A stretch of 64,000 nt of DNA, from contig JAPEIS010000002.1 of the NCBI GenBank assembly GCA_029531795.1, positions 2,790,001 through 2,854,000 of the forward strand, read 5' to 3'. A program made the position numbers and the translations under genes. This document shows, piece by piece, positions 1 through 11,891 of the stretch. The DNA is from Sclerotinia nivalis. Lineage: Eukaryota > Ascomycota > Leotiomycetes > Helotiales > Sclerotiniaceae. Position 1 is the first letter of the stretch. Every line of letters begins with the position of its first letter. A model generated the notes under the pieces. It was not told the origin of the DNA and searched no databases. It saw only the letters and a list, made by a program, of their open reading frames with translations.

Positions 1-754
1 TAGCTACCTGGTTAGTTTGTGATTACATAGCTATTGAAATAGGGAGTGGGGGAGGAGGTGAAAGGGCGGGGTTGATTATTGGGTGGATATTTGGTTCATG
101 GGGTGGGTGCTGACTGATTGATCAAACTCATCAGACTTGGTTCTCACACTGGCAATTGTGGGTGGGAGGGTTAGAAGTTGTGCGTGTGTGTGGATAATGA
201 TATGAACATTGACACTGAGATGCTGGGCTTGGCTGAGGATAAAAAGGGTCGCGGTCGAGTCGGGTCGGGTTGGAATGGAATGGAATGGAATGAATGGCAA
301 TGGGTTGGTATGGTGGACTTGATCATAAGATAAATAAGTTATATGGTAGAAAGAATACAAATGGAAAGAAATGAAAATTTGAAGGCAAGACTTTGCTTGG
401 TAGATATGATGATATATGATGATGTATGATGATATATGATGAGATATGATGATATATGAGTAAACGGGTGAGTGAACAAGTGAGTGAATGACTAGAGTAT
501 ATACGAAGTATATATATATGGAATCACTATCATCTCGATTTCTTCCAATGAAAAGAAGAAGCGGAAGTGCGGTAGTACTAGAGTCGATTGAGATGGAAGA
601 TAGATGGGGATGTGAATATGGATGTGAATATGAATATAAAATATTGATAATGGAAATGTAAAAATCATCATTGAATATCTATCTATCTATTTCTTCTATT
701 TTTTCTTTCTCTTCTTTTTTTTTTTCTTCTTTTAATTTTGGAAATTATTTGAGG

Positions 755-1195
755 ATAGATAGGTGTTAGAGGTAGATGTTAGAGAATAGGTGTTAGAGAA
801 TAGATAGGTGTTAGAGAATAGGTGTTAGGGTTGGGGTTAGAGTTAGAGGTAGATGTAGATGTTAGGGCTGGGGTTAGATGTTAGATTAGGAGGTAGATAT
901 TAGATGTTAAGAGGTAGATGTTAGAGTTAGTGTTGGGGTTAGAGGTAGATATTAGATTAGGAGGGATGTTAGGGTTAGTGTTAGGGTTAGAGTTAGAGTT
1001 AGAGTTAAAAGGTAGATATTAGAGGTAGAGTTAATATTAGATATTAGAGCTAGGGTTAGTGTTAGAGTTAGAGTTAGATATTAGAGGTAGAGTTAAAAGG
1101 TAGATATTAGAGGTAGACTTAGTGTTAGAGTTAAGAGGTAGATATTAGAGTTGGGGTTACAGATAGATATTAGAGTTAGAGTTAGATTAGGAGGG
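755..1195 (+). repeat. Degenerate telomere-like TTAGGG/TTAGAG tract
   Basis: The plus strand is a run of 6-12 bp units built on GTTAGGG, GTTAGAG, GGGTTAG and GGTAGATATTAGA. Several exact TTAGGG units, the usual telomere repeat of filamentous ascomycetes, occur near 820-870 and 965-990. Others are one base away (TTAGAG, TTAGTG, TTGGGG). The tract grades into a GGGATATATAAAG array on the right. It sits about 0.85 kb from a housekeeping importin gene with DNA on both sides, so it is interstitial in this window. Confidence 0.7.
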
Positions 1196-1560
1196 ATATA
1201 TAGAAGAGAGATATATAAAAAGATATATAAAGAAGGGATATATAGAAGAGGGATATATAAAGGAAGGATATATAAAGGGATATATAAAGGAGGGATATAT
1301 AGTGGAGGGATATATAAAGAAGGGATATATAAAGAAGGGATATATAGAGGAGGGATATATAGAGGAGGGGATGGAATGGGAAGAGATAGGATGAGAAGGG
1401 ATGAGATAAGAAAGGATATAAAAAAAAAAGATATAAAGAGAGATATATAAAGAAGAGATATAAAGAAGAGATATATAAAGAAGAGGATAAGATGGGAAGG
1501 GATGAAATGAAAAGAGATGAGAAGGGATATAAAGGAGGGATATATAAAGGAAAAGATAGG
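1190..1560 (+). repeat. GGGATATATAAAGAA-type tandem array
   Basis: About twenty imperfect units of roughly 14-16 bp with the pattern GGGATATATAAAG(G/A)A or GGGATATATAGAGGA follow one another, then decay into GGGATGAGAAGGGATG units. The array directly continues the telomere-like tract. Long open frames on both strands (Tyr-Ile-rich on plus, Pro-Leu-Tyr-Ile-rich on minus) are by-products of the repeat and are not genes. Confidence 0.75.
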
Positions 1561-2030
1561 ATAGAAAGGGATGGAAAGGGATGAGAAGGGATGAAATAAA
1601 AAAGAATAAGATGAAAAAGAAAAGACTTTAATCCTCATTAAAGACAATTTATATTCTGGAATATTGGTATTGCAACGTACGTCTAACCGCTAAACTCATC
1701 TCGTAAAGTAATCTACTATACCATATCATACCATACCTACCCATTCATCTTCAATCTCATATATGATCGATTCGGTAATCATTCAATCGATAAGATTCAT
1801 TTCTTCACCACCATAACCAGAACCCCCCGATCCCAACCTCATCCCCCCTGCATCCCTCGGAGTATTTTTGACCCAGGGTATGCTCAATAATCATTGAATA
1901 CTTCAAAGATAGAAATCCACATCTAGAATTTCATATCTCAATATTAAAACGCTAACCAAATGCACGTGCGCTTGAGCAACCATTTAATCCACTCCAAATA
2001 TTCGACATTATGACGAATCTATTTCTTTTT

Positions 2031-5000
2031 TCAAACTCCTCCATTGAGCACAGCTCCAAGCTGTGCTTCTGCCTGGGCCAATGCAATTGCTGCAGCTGCG
2101 TTAGCATCTGCTTGGTGTATAACCCCTTGAACTATTTCTTGCTCAGATGGGTTAAGGTTTGTGGTGAGTGATTCATAAAGTTGAGGTTGTTCTTGTTGGA
2201 GTTCTGTATATATATTAGTACATCGTCTGAATAACGTTTCGAAGAGTAATACATACTCATCAGGGCATTCTTGAATAACTGGTATGGTTCCACCTTGTCA
2301 AGAGGAGTTTCGAGAAGACTCTCTTCACCGAGCTCATCGTCAGATTCATGGTCTTCGAGATTGCTGAATTTTGAAGCCTACCGATTGGTTAGCACGTGTA
2401 AATTTGAAACAAAACCATTATTACTCACCTCTTCGCTCAAAAACTCAAGATAGGCGCTGCTCTCATCCTTGATATCATTTTCCTCATCACCCTCGTCACC
2501 TTCCTCTCCCCAGGCATTATCATCGCCAGCCCACTCATCATCCTCATCATCATCATACGCCTCGCCATCAACTGGGAAATCATCTTTCAATGCTTCCTCA
2601 CGGTTCATTGTGGCCGTAGGAAGAGTCTGGAATAACCTGACAATGCCTTGTAGCAATCTTGGCCAGCCTTGTTGAACGCTGACTGGAACCTGGTCGGCGT
2701 TGAGGGTAAGTAGAGAAACAATGGCAGCGATTGAAAGCTTCTTGTCATGTACTCTTGTGAAACTATCAATGCTTGCAAACCACAAGCTGAAGAATTTGTT
2801 GGTCCATTGCTTTTGCTCTAGGATGTGTAAAGTCAAAGCTGGGTTGTAATAGATTGCGTTGATGACCATTTCCATGAGATGAATTTTGTATGACTTGACC
2901 TTGACATCCGTATTGGTAAGAGTTCGCATAGCCATATCAACGAATTGCAAAACGTATTGATCGATGTGACCTCTTAGACTGAGCATCATACCTTCGGCTA
3001 ACTTGCATGCGCAAATCTTATCGACACCTCCAACCTTCTCATCAGCGAACATATCTGCAACCATGCCAAAAATGGCGTCCAGGTATTGTGGTGTTTGTAC
3101 GAGATGAACACTGCCATATTGTACAAAATTGTCCAAAGCTGGAAGCATATCTTCGAGATAAAGTTCGGCACCAGCCTTGAAAGTTGCGTGAATGAGCTCA
3201 AATGCTTGCCACATGGTTGGTGAGATGGATTTGGCAGCAAATGTACAGCTGTCGATAATCTCGAAAACTTCATTGTAAAGATCTGCGACTGTTAGTATCA
3301 GCAAGTCTCAAAGAAAGAAAGAAAGGGGCATTCGAACCATAAAGTTTGTTCTCCAACGTGACCTTGATGACTGGCATTAAAATGGACTCCATGTGCAAAA
3401 GAACATCAGGAGTGCTTTCTAAGGTCAAAATCAAAGTGCCGATTGTTTGCAAAACTCCAAGTGCAGTAATACTCTTGTCATCCAAATAGTCGCCATACTC
3501 ATCGTCTTCTCTCTTTTCGTTCTTCTCCAAGAGTTCTCTAACAATTCTTAAATATGTATCGCGCAACTGCTCGCTTAATGCTACGGCAAAAGGAGTTAAT
3601 TCAGCTGCGAATACCTCAACAAAGTCCTCCATAACATTTGACAAAGCATCCACATCAACCTCGTTGGCAAGTTTCAACAACTGTTGCATAATTTGTGGGA
3701 TGTTTGATTGCATGCTTGTACGAATGATATCGTGCCTGATCAAAGGTTGTAATGCGAGTGCTGCTTCAACGCGAACTGGAAGATCTGGATCGGCCATACA
3801 CTCCAGAATGTTTCGATATATAATAAGAAGATTTTGAGTATCCTTGAAATCGAGCTGTTCAAACTTCTCAACGGTATCGCAAGCCCTAGCTCTTAAGAAT
3901 CCTTGAGTGCTTCGGAAGTCTGGGAAGACATATCGGACCAAGAAATATTCCACCTGTTCGGCAATTGGACTCTTTTTCCCTAGAATGACACTGGATAAAG
4001 TTCCAATCATTCTCAAAGCTCCTTCCTTTGCAATGTGATTCTTCCGACTCTCTTCCGCAGCCTCGTATTCGTTGACAATCGAATTTACAAATGTAAGAAT
4101 GGTAAAAGTATGCTTTCTGCGAACCTTGGTGAGTGTAATCAAAAAGTTGGTCGCGGCGTTATCTGGTGCTGAGACTTCCTCGTAGAAATTTAACTTGTGG
4201 TGTAAATATTCCTCTGGGTCGGTTTCGAATTTCTCAACATCGTCGGCAGATAGACACATAACGGGGAAGAGGAAGTGGGTAACAAGGCTGTCGAGATGTG
4301 GTTTCAAGTGAGCCCACATTTGCTTCGGACGAACACACTCATCGAGGAACACCAAAGTATATGAAAGACAGGGTCTGCTGAGCCATGTTGTCTTTGCGAC
4401 CCATTTCTCGATCTGCTGGAGGTAACCTTTCAAAATCTCGGGTGCGAAATTGGCCGTGAAACTTTTTGCGAACGCGGCATAATCATCTCCGTTGCCTTTC
4501 GACAAAGACGTTGGGTTGCCATAACTGAAAATGTTAGTGGAATGGTTTAAAATTTACCTGCGAACTACTCACCGGACATAAAGCCTGTTCAAATTGAAGT
4601 ATGACCATTTCTTGGACTTCCACCAATGATTAGCTTCTCTCTCAGCTTCATCCTCTGGCAAAGCGGTAGCTGGAACATCTTTTGCAACGGTTTGGAGGAA
4701 AAGTGTGCACCACCCGACTACCACTGTATGTTCGCGCAAGGAAACGGATAAGTCGAACTATTCTTGTCAGCACTTCCACAGATATTCGAAAATAGGCACC
4801 ACTACATACAAATGTTGCATGTTTGTATGCCTTAAGAACAATGTGAAGCATTTCTCCCGCCTCTTCGCTCATCTCGTTGACCAAACCCTGTCCAATTGTC
4901 AAAAGCCTGGGGAATGTGGCTTCCACAATTGCGTCGAAATCTGCGCGATTCTCCCCCGACTTGAAACGGAAAACTCGGCATATGGCGAGGAGACATTGTA

Positions 5001-5554
5001 AACCTGCGAATATCGATGCGGCATCATTTGTGTTCAATAATTGAACGGTCATCTCTACAAACGAAGGCCATCTGTCTGGGAAATCGTAATGTAAAATCTT
5101 TTGAAGGACTGGTACAAGTTGTTGACGAATTTGTGGTGGGGAGGAAGCAATGAAAGGTAGGAGTCGGTCTCGAAATCTAGCTTTCTCATCGTCGGCCATC
5201 GGCTTGGGCTGGGTCTCGCTCGGTAGCCATGCTCTCGTAACGCGATTTTTAAGGTAGACAACCGCTGCAATGTAGCGTTAGCAGCTGCCAACAGGGGGGT
5301 AGATAGGTATTGCGGAGGAGTTTGCATACTTGATAACCGAACTGCAGAATTTTGCTCTGCTTGTAATATATCGAGGAGAGCATCTGTGAACCCAGGATGT
5401 TCTTCTGCCTATTAAAATCTCGTCAGAGATGGATTGAAATTAAAATTTGCTTAGGAATGCTTACTGCTTTCAGGTCCAGTTCAGCGCGCCGACGAGTATC
5501 TGCGTCAGGATCAAGTGTCGAAGCAATACGACCTCGCAAGACGCCAACATCCAT
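2031..5554 (-). CDS. nmd5: Importin-beta family nuclear transport receptor, Nmd5/importin-7/8 type
   Basis: Karyopherin that would bind Ran-GTP and carry cargo through the nuclear pore. My model has eight exons: 5465-5554, 5330-5408, 4810-5264, 4573-4757, 3338-4524, 2429-3282, 2257-2377 and 2031-2203, giving 1047 aa, the usual size for Nmd5/Sxm1 and importin-7. The N-terminus carries an importin-N region (residues about 20-105, with AEEHPGF and VVYLKNRV). HEAT-like helices follow throughout, and the acidic stretch near the end (EAYDDDEDDEWAGDD) is typical of this group. The start MDVGVLRGRIAS is chosen because all later exons keep frame from it. Donors are GTAAGC, GTATGC, GTATGT, GTGAGT, a weaker GTTCGA (exon 5), GTGAGT and GTATGT. 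Yeast has two paralogues (Nmd5, Sxm1) that cannot be told apart by eye. The family assignment is firm. Confidence 0.92.
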
Positions 5555-8500
5555 CTTTGCTATCTATTGAAAGTACCTCAATAAATTGTTTTGAGTTGTC
5601 TTGGATTCGGGGAACCGCAAAAAAAACTTGAGCACTTCAAGAATTCCAGGAAGTTTTGTCGTTGTCAATATATTTTGTGGTTCACCTAAATTCGCCTAGC
5701 TGAAAAAAGCAAGCGAATGAAAAAGTTCCTTCAAAGGAAAGGCTCCGGCTACCACTTGCTTTGCTCATTCAAAGCTTTAATTATAATCAATTCACTAGTT
5801 GAAGGTTCTCTTTCTTGACTACCTTGGGATTCAGAAACCTCAAATCCTCAGTTTTATCTTATTTTATATAACATACATATATATTTGATACCTAATTATA
5901 TATAAAATATCAGTTTGTGTGATATTCATTCAGGGGAGAATGTAAGTAGGTAAGCCAAAGAAGAAAAGAAGTACATCATGTATAGGGAAGGCTGCAGAAT
6001 CGAAAGGCAGTATTATGTTACACAGGGAGGAAAGAGTTTATCCCAAACGCACGCAACGCAGACTGAAATTGTGGATTTGTGTTTGGTTCTCCGCACCCTT
6101 ATCAGAGGGCTTTGGCCTACAAAGAGGGGAAGATAAAAAAAATTTCAAGACCCCTCCTTAAGCCTTAAGCGCCTGTTGCATTATTGATTAATGGGGGTGG
6201 GATTTGATCCACGGTACTGTATGGTGTGGGTGGCATTTGGATGCATGATATATGAAAAGGAATCTTATGGATGAAAAGAAGATTCAAGATTACTCTCCTC
6301 TATAATAATAAGAACCAAATAGAGCTCTTTCTCATCCTAATTCTGATAAACCGGTCATGATCGATTTGTTGTCTAGAGCCATCTTATCATACATCAACAA
6401 CGGTTTGTTTGCTAGAAATCTTAGGATTAGTTAGTAATTCATTCTCTACCAATTCAAGTTTGTATGAAGGAAGTGAAGTGGATCACCAACGAAATTATTT
6501 ATTAGCCTGAATTATGCACCGAAAGAGCATTGATTTCGAAGGTTCTCTGTGATGTATTTTACCTTGATTTCTTGCAAATATTTTTGTCTTGTATTTTCCC
6601 GAAGATCGATGCTGGCATAAAGTATCTATAGGCATATGTATTCTACAGACACATTGTGAGGTCTGATGCATATCAAATTAGGAAGAACGGTGGGATCCAT
6701 TAAACCAATAACCTTGGAACTACCAATTCATTTCTAGAAACATTAATCTCTGTTCCACCTATCACAATTGCCGAGATTGCCTCCAATATTCTGTTGATTC
6801 ATAAATTTGAAAGCCTTCAAAAATATTCATGCAAGTTGTCATATACGTCCTTTCCAATTAGTCTGCCTCCACGGCAGTGGCCCCCGGAGGGCCAGCGGAG
6901 CGTCTCAATTGATTATGGTTTTGACAGTCGCCCAGTCTCAAGATCTAGCCCATTCATAATCCCCTGGTTTTGAAATGGCGGTGATGAAATGCAGTAATAT
7001 AGCAATGCAATGGAGTTCATGGATGAAGATCAGAACGTGGAAATAGTACGGAGTACACAGTTTGCTTGTCGAAACCTACCGAATGAATATCAAACGGAAC
7101 GACAAATCATCATTTGAGTCAAATTCAAAGCTCAGATCAAGCACCCATAACGATATGATGGTGTTTGAAATTATTATCTCGTCTCCAAATGATCAGAAAG
7201 GGGAGAAAGACATCCGATGCTCATTTAGCTTTCTCACCGTCGGACAATCTCATTTCCATTTCCATTCCCGAGCCACGTGCGAATCGGCCACTAACAACTA
7301 ATCACTCAATGCCGAAATGGTCCGAGCTTTCTCCAGGATGGTGGTTGCATGTAGAATACATCAAAATAACTACCTACAACATTACTATACTCATGATGAG
7401 CTTGCAATTGCTTACAATCCCGAGTGAGCAATTACAATCACGAGAGATGACAATTACATCCACATTTACATTTTAAATAGTGCTCATAAATGCTCATACA
7501 ATGCTCATACAATGCTCATACATACTAATCTTTAAACTTTAAACAGTTGTTCACTGGTATCTCTAAAACTCCTGATATATCGTTTTATCAAACTTAATAC
7601 GGACTTCTCCCAGGAGTTCCCATGGGATCTGAAGTTAGGTATCCGGAACAAGAATCTTTACCATCACCCTTCAAGGTCGATATAGCCAGTGAGTATGTAG
7701 CATTCCCAAACTAGAACGCACTCATACAGCCTCCCTTCAATTAGGTCTCGGATGTGGTAGCAACTTCAGCTTCAGGGATTAAATCACAATAACCGGTAAT
7801 AGGACTACCAATCAGTTTTATACTTTGTCTATAACGACCAAGAGAACCCCGTCTACTATACATGAAGATGTCTCACTGCCTAATTTCGATATATCAGTTG
7901 TTGATGTTGAGCTCATGGGGAACTTTCCGTTGCTGGTGGGACTCATGCTAAAAGCCATTACACTTTTTGTGCATACGTAATGGCTTTGCCGATATCAAAG
8001 GATAGCACATTGTTCTACAGTATTTCTAACATCAGTAGCTCCTTTGCTTCAGTCATACAAATGGTTGATCCATATCTCTACCAGAAAAACATTGGGCCGG
8101 AAAGAGGTTTCAAGTGCTCATAACCGCAACCGGTGCTGAAACCCCCGACGCAAGGACTTCAGTATACTCGTGTTGAAACTGGCCTGCCATGCTGGCTTGC
8201 AAATACGATGCTTGGCTGGCGGAGTACTGCACTTGTCGACAGAGTTAATGTCCGATAGCACTCACCCCCTCAAAAGCTAAACGACGACCGTTTTTACTCG
8301 TTCAAAACTCATAATGCCATGAAAGCGGAGATGTCCAGAAGCAACGAGTCTTGGTACAAATCTAGGGGACTGTATCTCAGCCTGAACCTAATCCAATCCT
8401 CATAGTTTCGACTTGAGTTTGATGAGGGGATCTGCACAAAATATTTACAGTTGGACCCTACACAGATATGTATATACATGTTTTAATACAGCATATAATT

Positions 8501-9125
8501 GACATTGACATTGCGTTTGAGGCACCAGTGGAGGAACATTTGATTAACATATGCTCTGATGTTGCGTGATAAATACGAATCTGCAGCCAAGATCTCACTC
8601 CACAAAGTATAAACGGGAATATCTTATATTCATATATCCTATTTGAACCTTCGACACGCAAACAATATGTTCTTGCCCATATCGCATGAAAATTACATGC
8701 CTCAGAAAGTTTCTCGTCAGACAATGCTGCAAGCAAGTCAAATCCCCTTGCAGCAAAAATACAAATTGGATTTTGAGGTTGCCAACTTGTCATACCTAAA
8801 AAATCAGATGAGGTCCCTTTCATTTGGTCAGGTAGCCAAGACACATTTTACCTCGTATCCCCACAGATTGGCGTACGCCGTCTGACAATTGTAACTCTGC
8901 ACACTTTCTGCCTGAAGATCACTATTGGATTATCATTTACCCCGCAATACTGTTCGTGTAAAAAGGGCTGAATTAAGGTATACGGGGCTGCTGGATGAGG
9001 GGTGAAGGGACTCTTATAAAGTTATGGGATATTGTCGTTATGGAGTTGAAAATTGAGTTTTTGTTTTTGGGTAACTGAGGAGGTACTGGTTTATAAGAAT
9101 CTATATCTATGAAATCTGAGTTACC
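5555..9125. other. 3.6 kb intergenic spacer
   Basis: The spacer lies between the importin start (minus) and the secreted-protein start (plus), so it holds both promoters. It is AT-rich with one GC-rich patch near 6870-6905. Four GCTCATACAAT-like units lie at about 7480-7526. A possible decayed gene at 7621-8110 is listed separately. I recognise no other gene, RNA or element. Confidence 0.6.
7621..8110 (+). pseudogene. Possible decayed protein-coding gene (unrecognised)
   Basis: Pieces on the plus strand read like protein but do not form one frame. An ATG at 7621 opens MGSEVRYPEQESLPSPF and runs into a GTGAGT donor near 7690; a matching acceptor (TACAG) at about 7730 leads to only 17 more codons. 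A second frame from about 7787 reads TTNQFYTLSITTKRTPSTI, then VSLPNFDISVVDVELMGNFP, and stops near 7980. A third frame starts in ATGGCTTTGCCG near 7979 and reads FYSISNISSSFASVIQMV before stopping near 8123. I do not recognise a family. It could be a degraded gene, a gene with unusual splicing, or chance. Confidence 0.25.
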
Positions 9126-10442
9126 ATGGTGAGAACACATTTATCAAATACTTTGGTCCTTTCCATTTTCTTCTCGTAGGGTTTCTTTCTTATTGTCTCT
9201 ACCTTTATCCTTCCCCTCCCTTACAATTCTCCATATTCACACCACTAATTGGCTCTCTCATCATAGTATTCCTCATCTAACCCAAGCATCAAAACCTTCT
9301 ATAAAAACCGTCACAGTCAACCCATGCACCCTCACTCCCACAATTCCTACAGTCGTCTCCCATTCCTCACCTTGCCCAACCGTCACCATCTCCACTTTCC
9401 ATACCTCCTGTCCACCAGTACGTTCATCTCCTTTATCTTAAAAGCCTTCCACTCACTCACAACCTATCTTTAGACAACCCCCACATCCTGCTCCCAAAAC
9501 TTCTGCATTTCCGACGCCTTTATAACAGTTCCCTGCACCTGTCCCTACTCCGTCCCAACCACCATCCTTTACACCCCCTGCCCCTCAACTTGTTCCCAAA
9601 CCTGTTTCACCGGCCACCAAATCTACCGTGGAACTTCTTGTTCCACTACCATCGACACCTACACCACTCCCACCACCACCAGCACAACAACGACAAATAA
9701 CCTCGTAACCTGTTCCTGTCCCTACTATCCCCCCTATCCAACAAATTGCATATTCCCATGCCCAATACACACACCCAGCACCACCATAACTTCCAACCCA
9801 ACATCCCCAAGCGCCACAAATCTCCCGTCGACAACGACAAATAATCTCGTAACCTGTTCCTGTCCCTACTATCCCCCCTATCCAACAAATTGCATATTCC
9901 CATGCCCGGTACATACACCTACGACCGTTATTACGGTACCGACAACCATTACATCAGCGCCAAGTTGTGATAGTATTACGGTTACGAGGGGTGAATCGTG
10001 TCCGTTGGTTATAGGGCGTCCGTGTACGAGTCCTGATGTGAGTTTTTTTCGTTTTATTTCATCTTATTCATTGTTTCAACTCGATACATCTCATCTCTTC
10101 GCTTCCCATTTTCCCCGCTTCACTCCCTTCTTATAACCTTCCCTTCCCTTCCCTCCCATCTACAAACTCCCCATCTCAGCACAAAACCGTTATAACCTTC
10201 CCCCCCACACAACCCAAAAACAAACAATCAATTAATCAATCAATCAATCAAACTAACACACGCCTTCCCTCCCGAAAAAGTGCATCTACCTCTCCACCAT
10301 CACCATAAAATGTGGCTGTGGCGGTTCTATAGGAACAGTCACGAGTTGTAAGACGACTTGTGATGGTGCTTGTGCTACGACGTGGCAGACGCGCGCGTTG
10401 CCTTGTCCGACGGTTTTGTTTGGTGAGGGAGAGGGAAGATAG
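9126..10442 (+). CDS. Secreted Cys/Thr/Pro-rich protein with a duplicated 48-residue module
   Basis: Four exons keep one frame: 9126-9175, 9267-9417, 9474-10037 and 10281-10442, giving 308 aa. The N-terminus MVRTHLSNTLVLSIFFS, followed by a polar region, looks like a signal peptide. The mature part is rich in Cys, Thr and Pro, with many CxC and CPxP patterns (TCSCPYYPPYPTNC, FPCPIHTP) and a Cys-dense tail (KCGCGGS, SCKTTCDGACATTW). A block of about 77 bp at 9687 recurs almost unchanged at 9831, so residues read NNLVTCSCPYYPPYP twice, 48 residues apart. The last intron (243 bp) has an AACTAAC branch point. No transmembrane tail or clear GPI signal was seen at the C-terminus. Secretion and possible O-glycosylation of the Thr/Pro linkers are inference. 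I do not recognise a named family. It faces the Cwc24 gene tail to tail. Confidence 0.68.
9687..9907 (+). repeat. Intragenic direct repeat (about 77 bp, two copies)
   Basis: 9687-9763 and 9831-9907 are nearly identical (one difference noticed, AATAACCTCG versus AATAATCTCG). They are offset by 144 bp, a multiple of three, so the duplication preserves the reading frame of the secreted protein. The linkers between copies differ more than the copies do. Confidence 0.85.
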
Positions 10443-10853
10443 GGAGGAGGAGGAGAAGGGTGGTGATGAGTATGGTTTGGATGGATGGATGGATGTGAGG
10501 TAGGATTTTGAAGAGAGGGGTGAAAGAAGGGGGAGAGGGAAGGTGGAAGATAGAATGAAAGAGTTAATGAGAGTTAATTAGAGATAGAGGGTGAGAGGTG
10601 TTTTTGATGAAGTTGAATTGGATTTTGGATTTTGGATCCCTAGCCTAGCCTTGCTAGTGGATGTGCATTATCTATATTGACTTCTGCCATGATTGATTTT
10701 GGGATTTTGGAGATATTCTTCTGAGACTAATATATGTGTCCTCGTGATTCTAAGTTCTATCATCATACAATTCGTATATGCTCATTCCGTTGTTTCTAAT
10801 TTGGTTTTTATTAACCATAACCTGTCCGCTTAACGATAAAATGATATATGGTA
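10443..10853. other. Convergent intergenic spacer
   Basis: About 410 bp between the tail-to-tail secreted-protein and Cwc24 genes. It is purine-rich just after the first stop codon (GGAGGAGGAGAAGGG) and should contain both 3' ends. Nothing else is recognised. Confidence 0.6.
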
Positions 10854-11891
10854 TCATGACTCCTCTTCCTCTTCCGAACTAACCTCCTCCCCATTCGCAA
10901 TAGCTTCTTCTCTAATCTTCCTCGCTCTCTCCCTTTTCTTCTCCAGTATCTTCTTCAACCCCTTCGCCACATTGAAAACACCATTTGTCCCCGCCCCACA
11001 AGCCGCACAGCTTGGATCCTTCCTATATCTCTTTAATGCACAACTCTCACAAAAATAATGCCCACACTTCGTAATAATCGGATCCTTATATTTCTCCCTA
11101 CACAGTATACACGCAAATGGTATATTCTCCAACAGCGCATCATCATCCTCATCCTCCTCTTCTCCCTTGCGATCCGCACTAGCAATTTTCGTTCCCCCTA
11201 ATGTTTTCTTTCCTTTCGTAACATTTTCCCATTCTTTATCGAGTTGCCAGCCCGCTTTATAATCTTCACGCGCATGTAGATATTTGCAATTATCTCCGAA
11301 TCCGCAAAATCCCGTGGTTTTGTAATCCTTGCAGACATCCGGCGCGAAATCAGTTACGGTGATTGTGCGAATATTCGTTGGTGCTTTGATAGGTCCTACG
11401 ACGCGATTTGGGGCGTCGGGATTCTTTTGTATGAATTTGGTGCTATTTGCTAATCCCTTGTAAGTGCCATCGGGCGCATCTCCACTTGTAGGTTTGGAGC
11501 GTGTGGTGCCTAAGAGATTCTTGCTGGAAAGAGCATCTGTTGCGTTTTCATCGTACCAATTGCTCGCTCTGGTAGCGTCGTCAGAAGCGCGGATGGTGGT
11601 GCTATGAGATGCGGTATATTTTGTTGCAGAAAGATCATTTGAGTTGGATGAGTTCTTGTTAATTGTAGATGATGCTGTTATTGCACCTGTAATCTTCTTC
11701 CTTCGTTTGATTCGACGGCCACTTTCATCTTCCGATGAAGAATATCCTGATGTATCGTCATCGCTGTCTACAGGTGGTGGCGTTGCAGCTCTTTTGCGAA
11801 AATTGGATTTTCCCTTTGCGGATCTCTTTTTAAATATAGCCACTGGTTGTATAGTATCTGAAGGAAGTGGAGCAGACTCGGGAGTCTCCAT
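10854..11891 (-). CDS. cwc24: Pre-mRNA-splicing factor Cwc24 (CCCH zinc finger plus RING finger)
   Basis: Uninterrupted 345-aa frame. The N-terminal third is polar and low-complexity, with an acidic/Ser patch and a basic run (RRIKRRKK, about residues 59-66). A CCCH zinc finger spans residues 187-205 (CKDYKTTGFCGFGDNCKYLH, spacing CX8CX5CX3H). A C3HC4 RING finger follows at 261-298 (CILC...CGHYFCESC...CAAC). This domain order, with the conserved YKAGWQLDKEW between the fingers, is diagnostic of Cwc24/RNF113, a spliceosomal protein that binds near the 5' splice site before the first catalytic step. The C-terminus ends in an acidic tail (SSEEEEES). The length fits filamentous fungal orthologues. 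The ATG at 11891 gives the whole conserved protein. Confidence 0.93.
   Translation of the reverse strand: METPESAPLPSDTIQPVAIFKKRSAKGKSNFRKRAATPPPVDSDDDTSGYSSSEDESGRRIKRRKKITGAITASSTINKNSSNSNDLSATKYTASHSTTIRASDDATRASNWYDENATDALSSKNLLGTTRSKPTSGDAPDGTYKGLANSTKFIQKNPDAPNRVVGPIKAPTNIRTITVTDFAPDVCKDYKTTGFCGFGDNCKYLHAREDYKAGWQLDKEWENVTKGKKTLGGTKIASADRKGEEEDEDDDALLENIPFACILCREKYKDPIITKCGHYFCESCALKRYRKDPSCAACGAGTNGVFNVAKGLKKILEKKRERARKIREEAIANGEEVSSEEEEES

Larger units (their letters stand above)
1..2030. other. Gene-free, low-complexity left flank
   Basis: No coding region can be supported here. The stretch holds short TGGAA units near 265-295, ATGATGATAT-type units at about 405-460, a T/C-rich run near 690-735 and the two large repeat tracts listed separately. 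The part from about 1620 to 2030 is ordinary AT-rich spacer and probably contains the 3' end of the importin gene on the minus strand. The open frames here come from repeats that lack stop codons. Confidence 0.7.

Noticed and set aside
1093..1647. Long minus-strand frame rich in Pro, Leu, Tyr and Ile
   Set aside because: It is the translation of the GGGATATATAAAG repeat, with no domain and no start or splice context.
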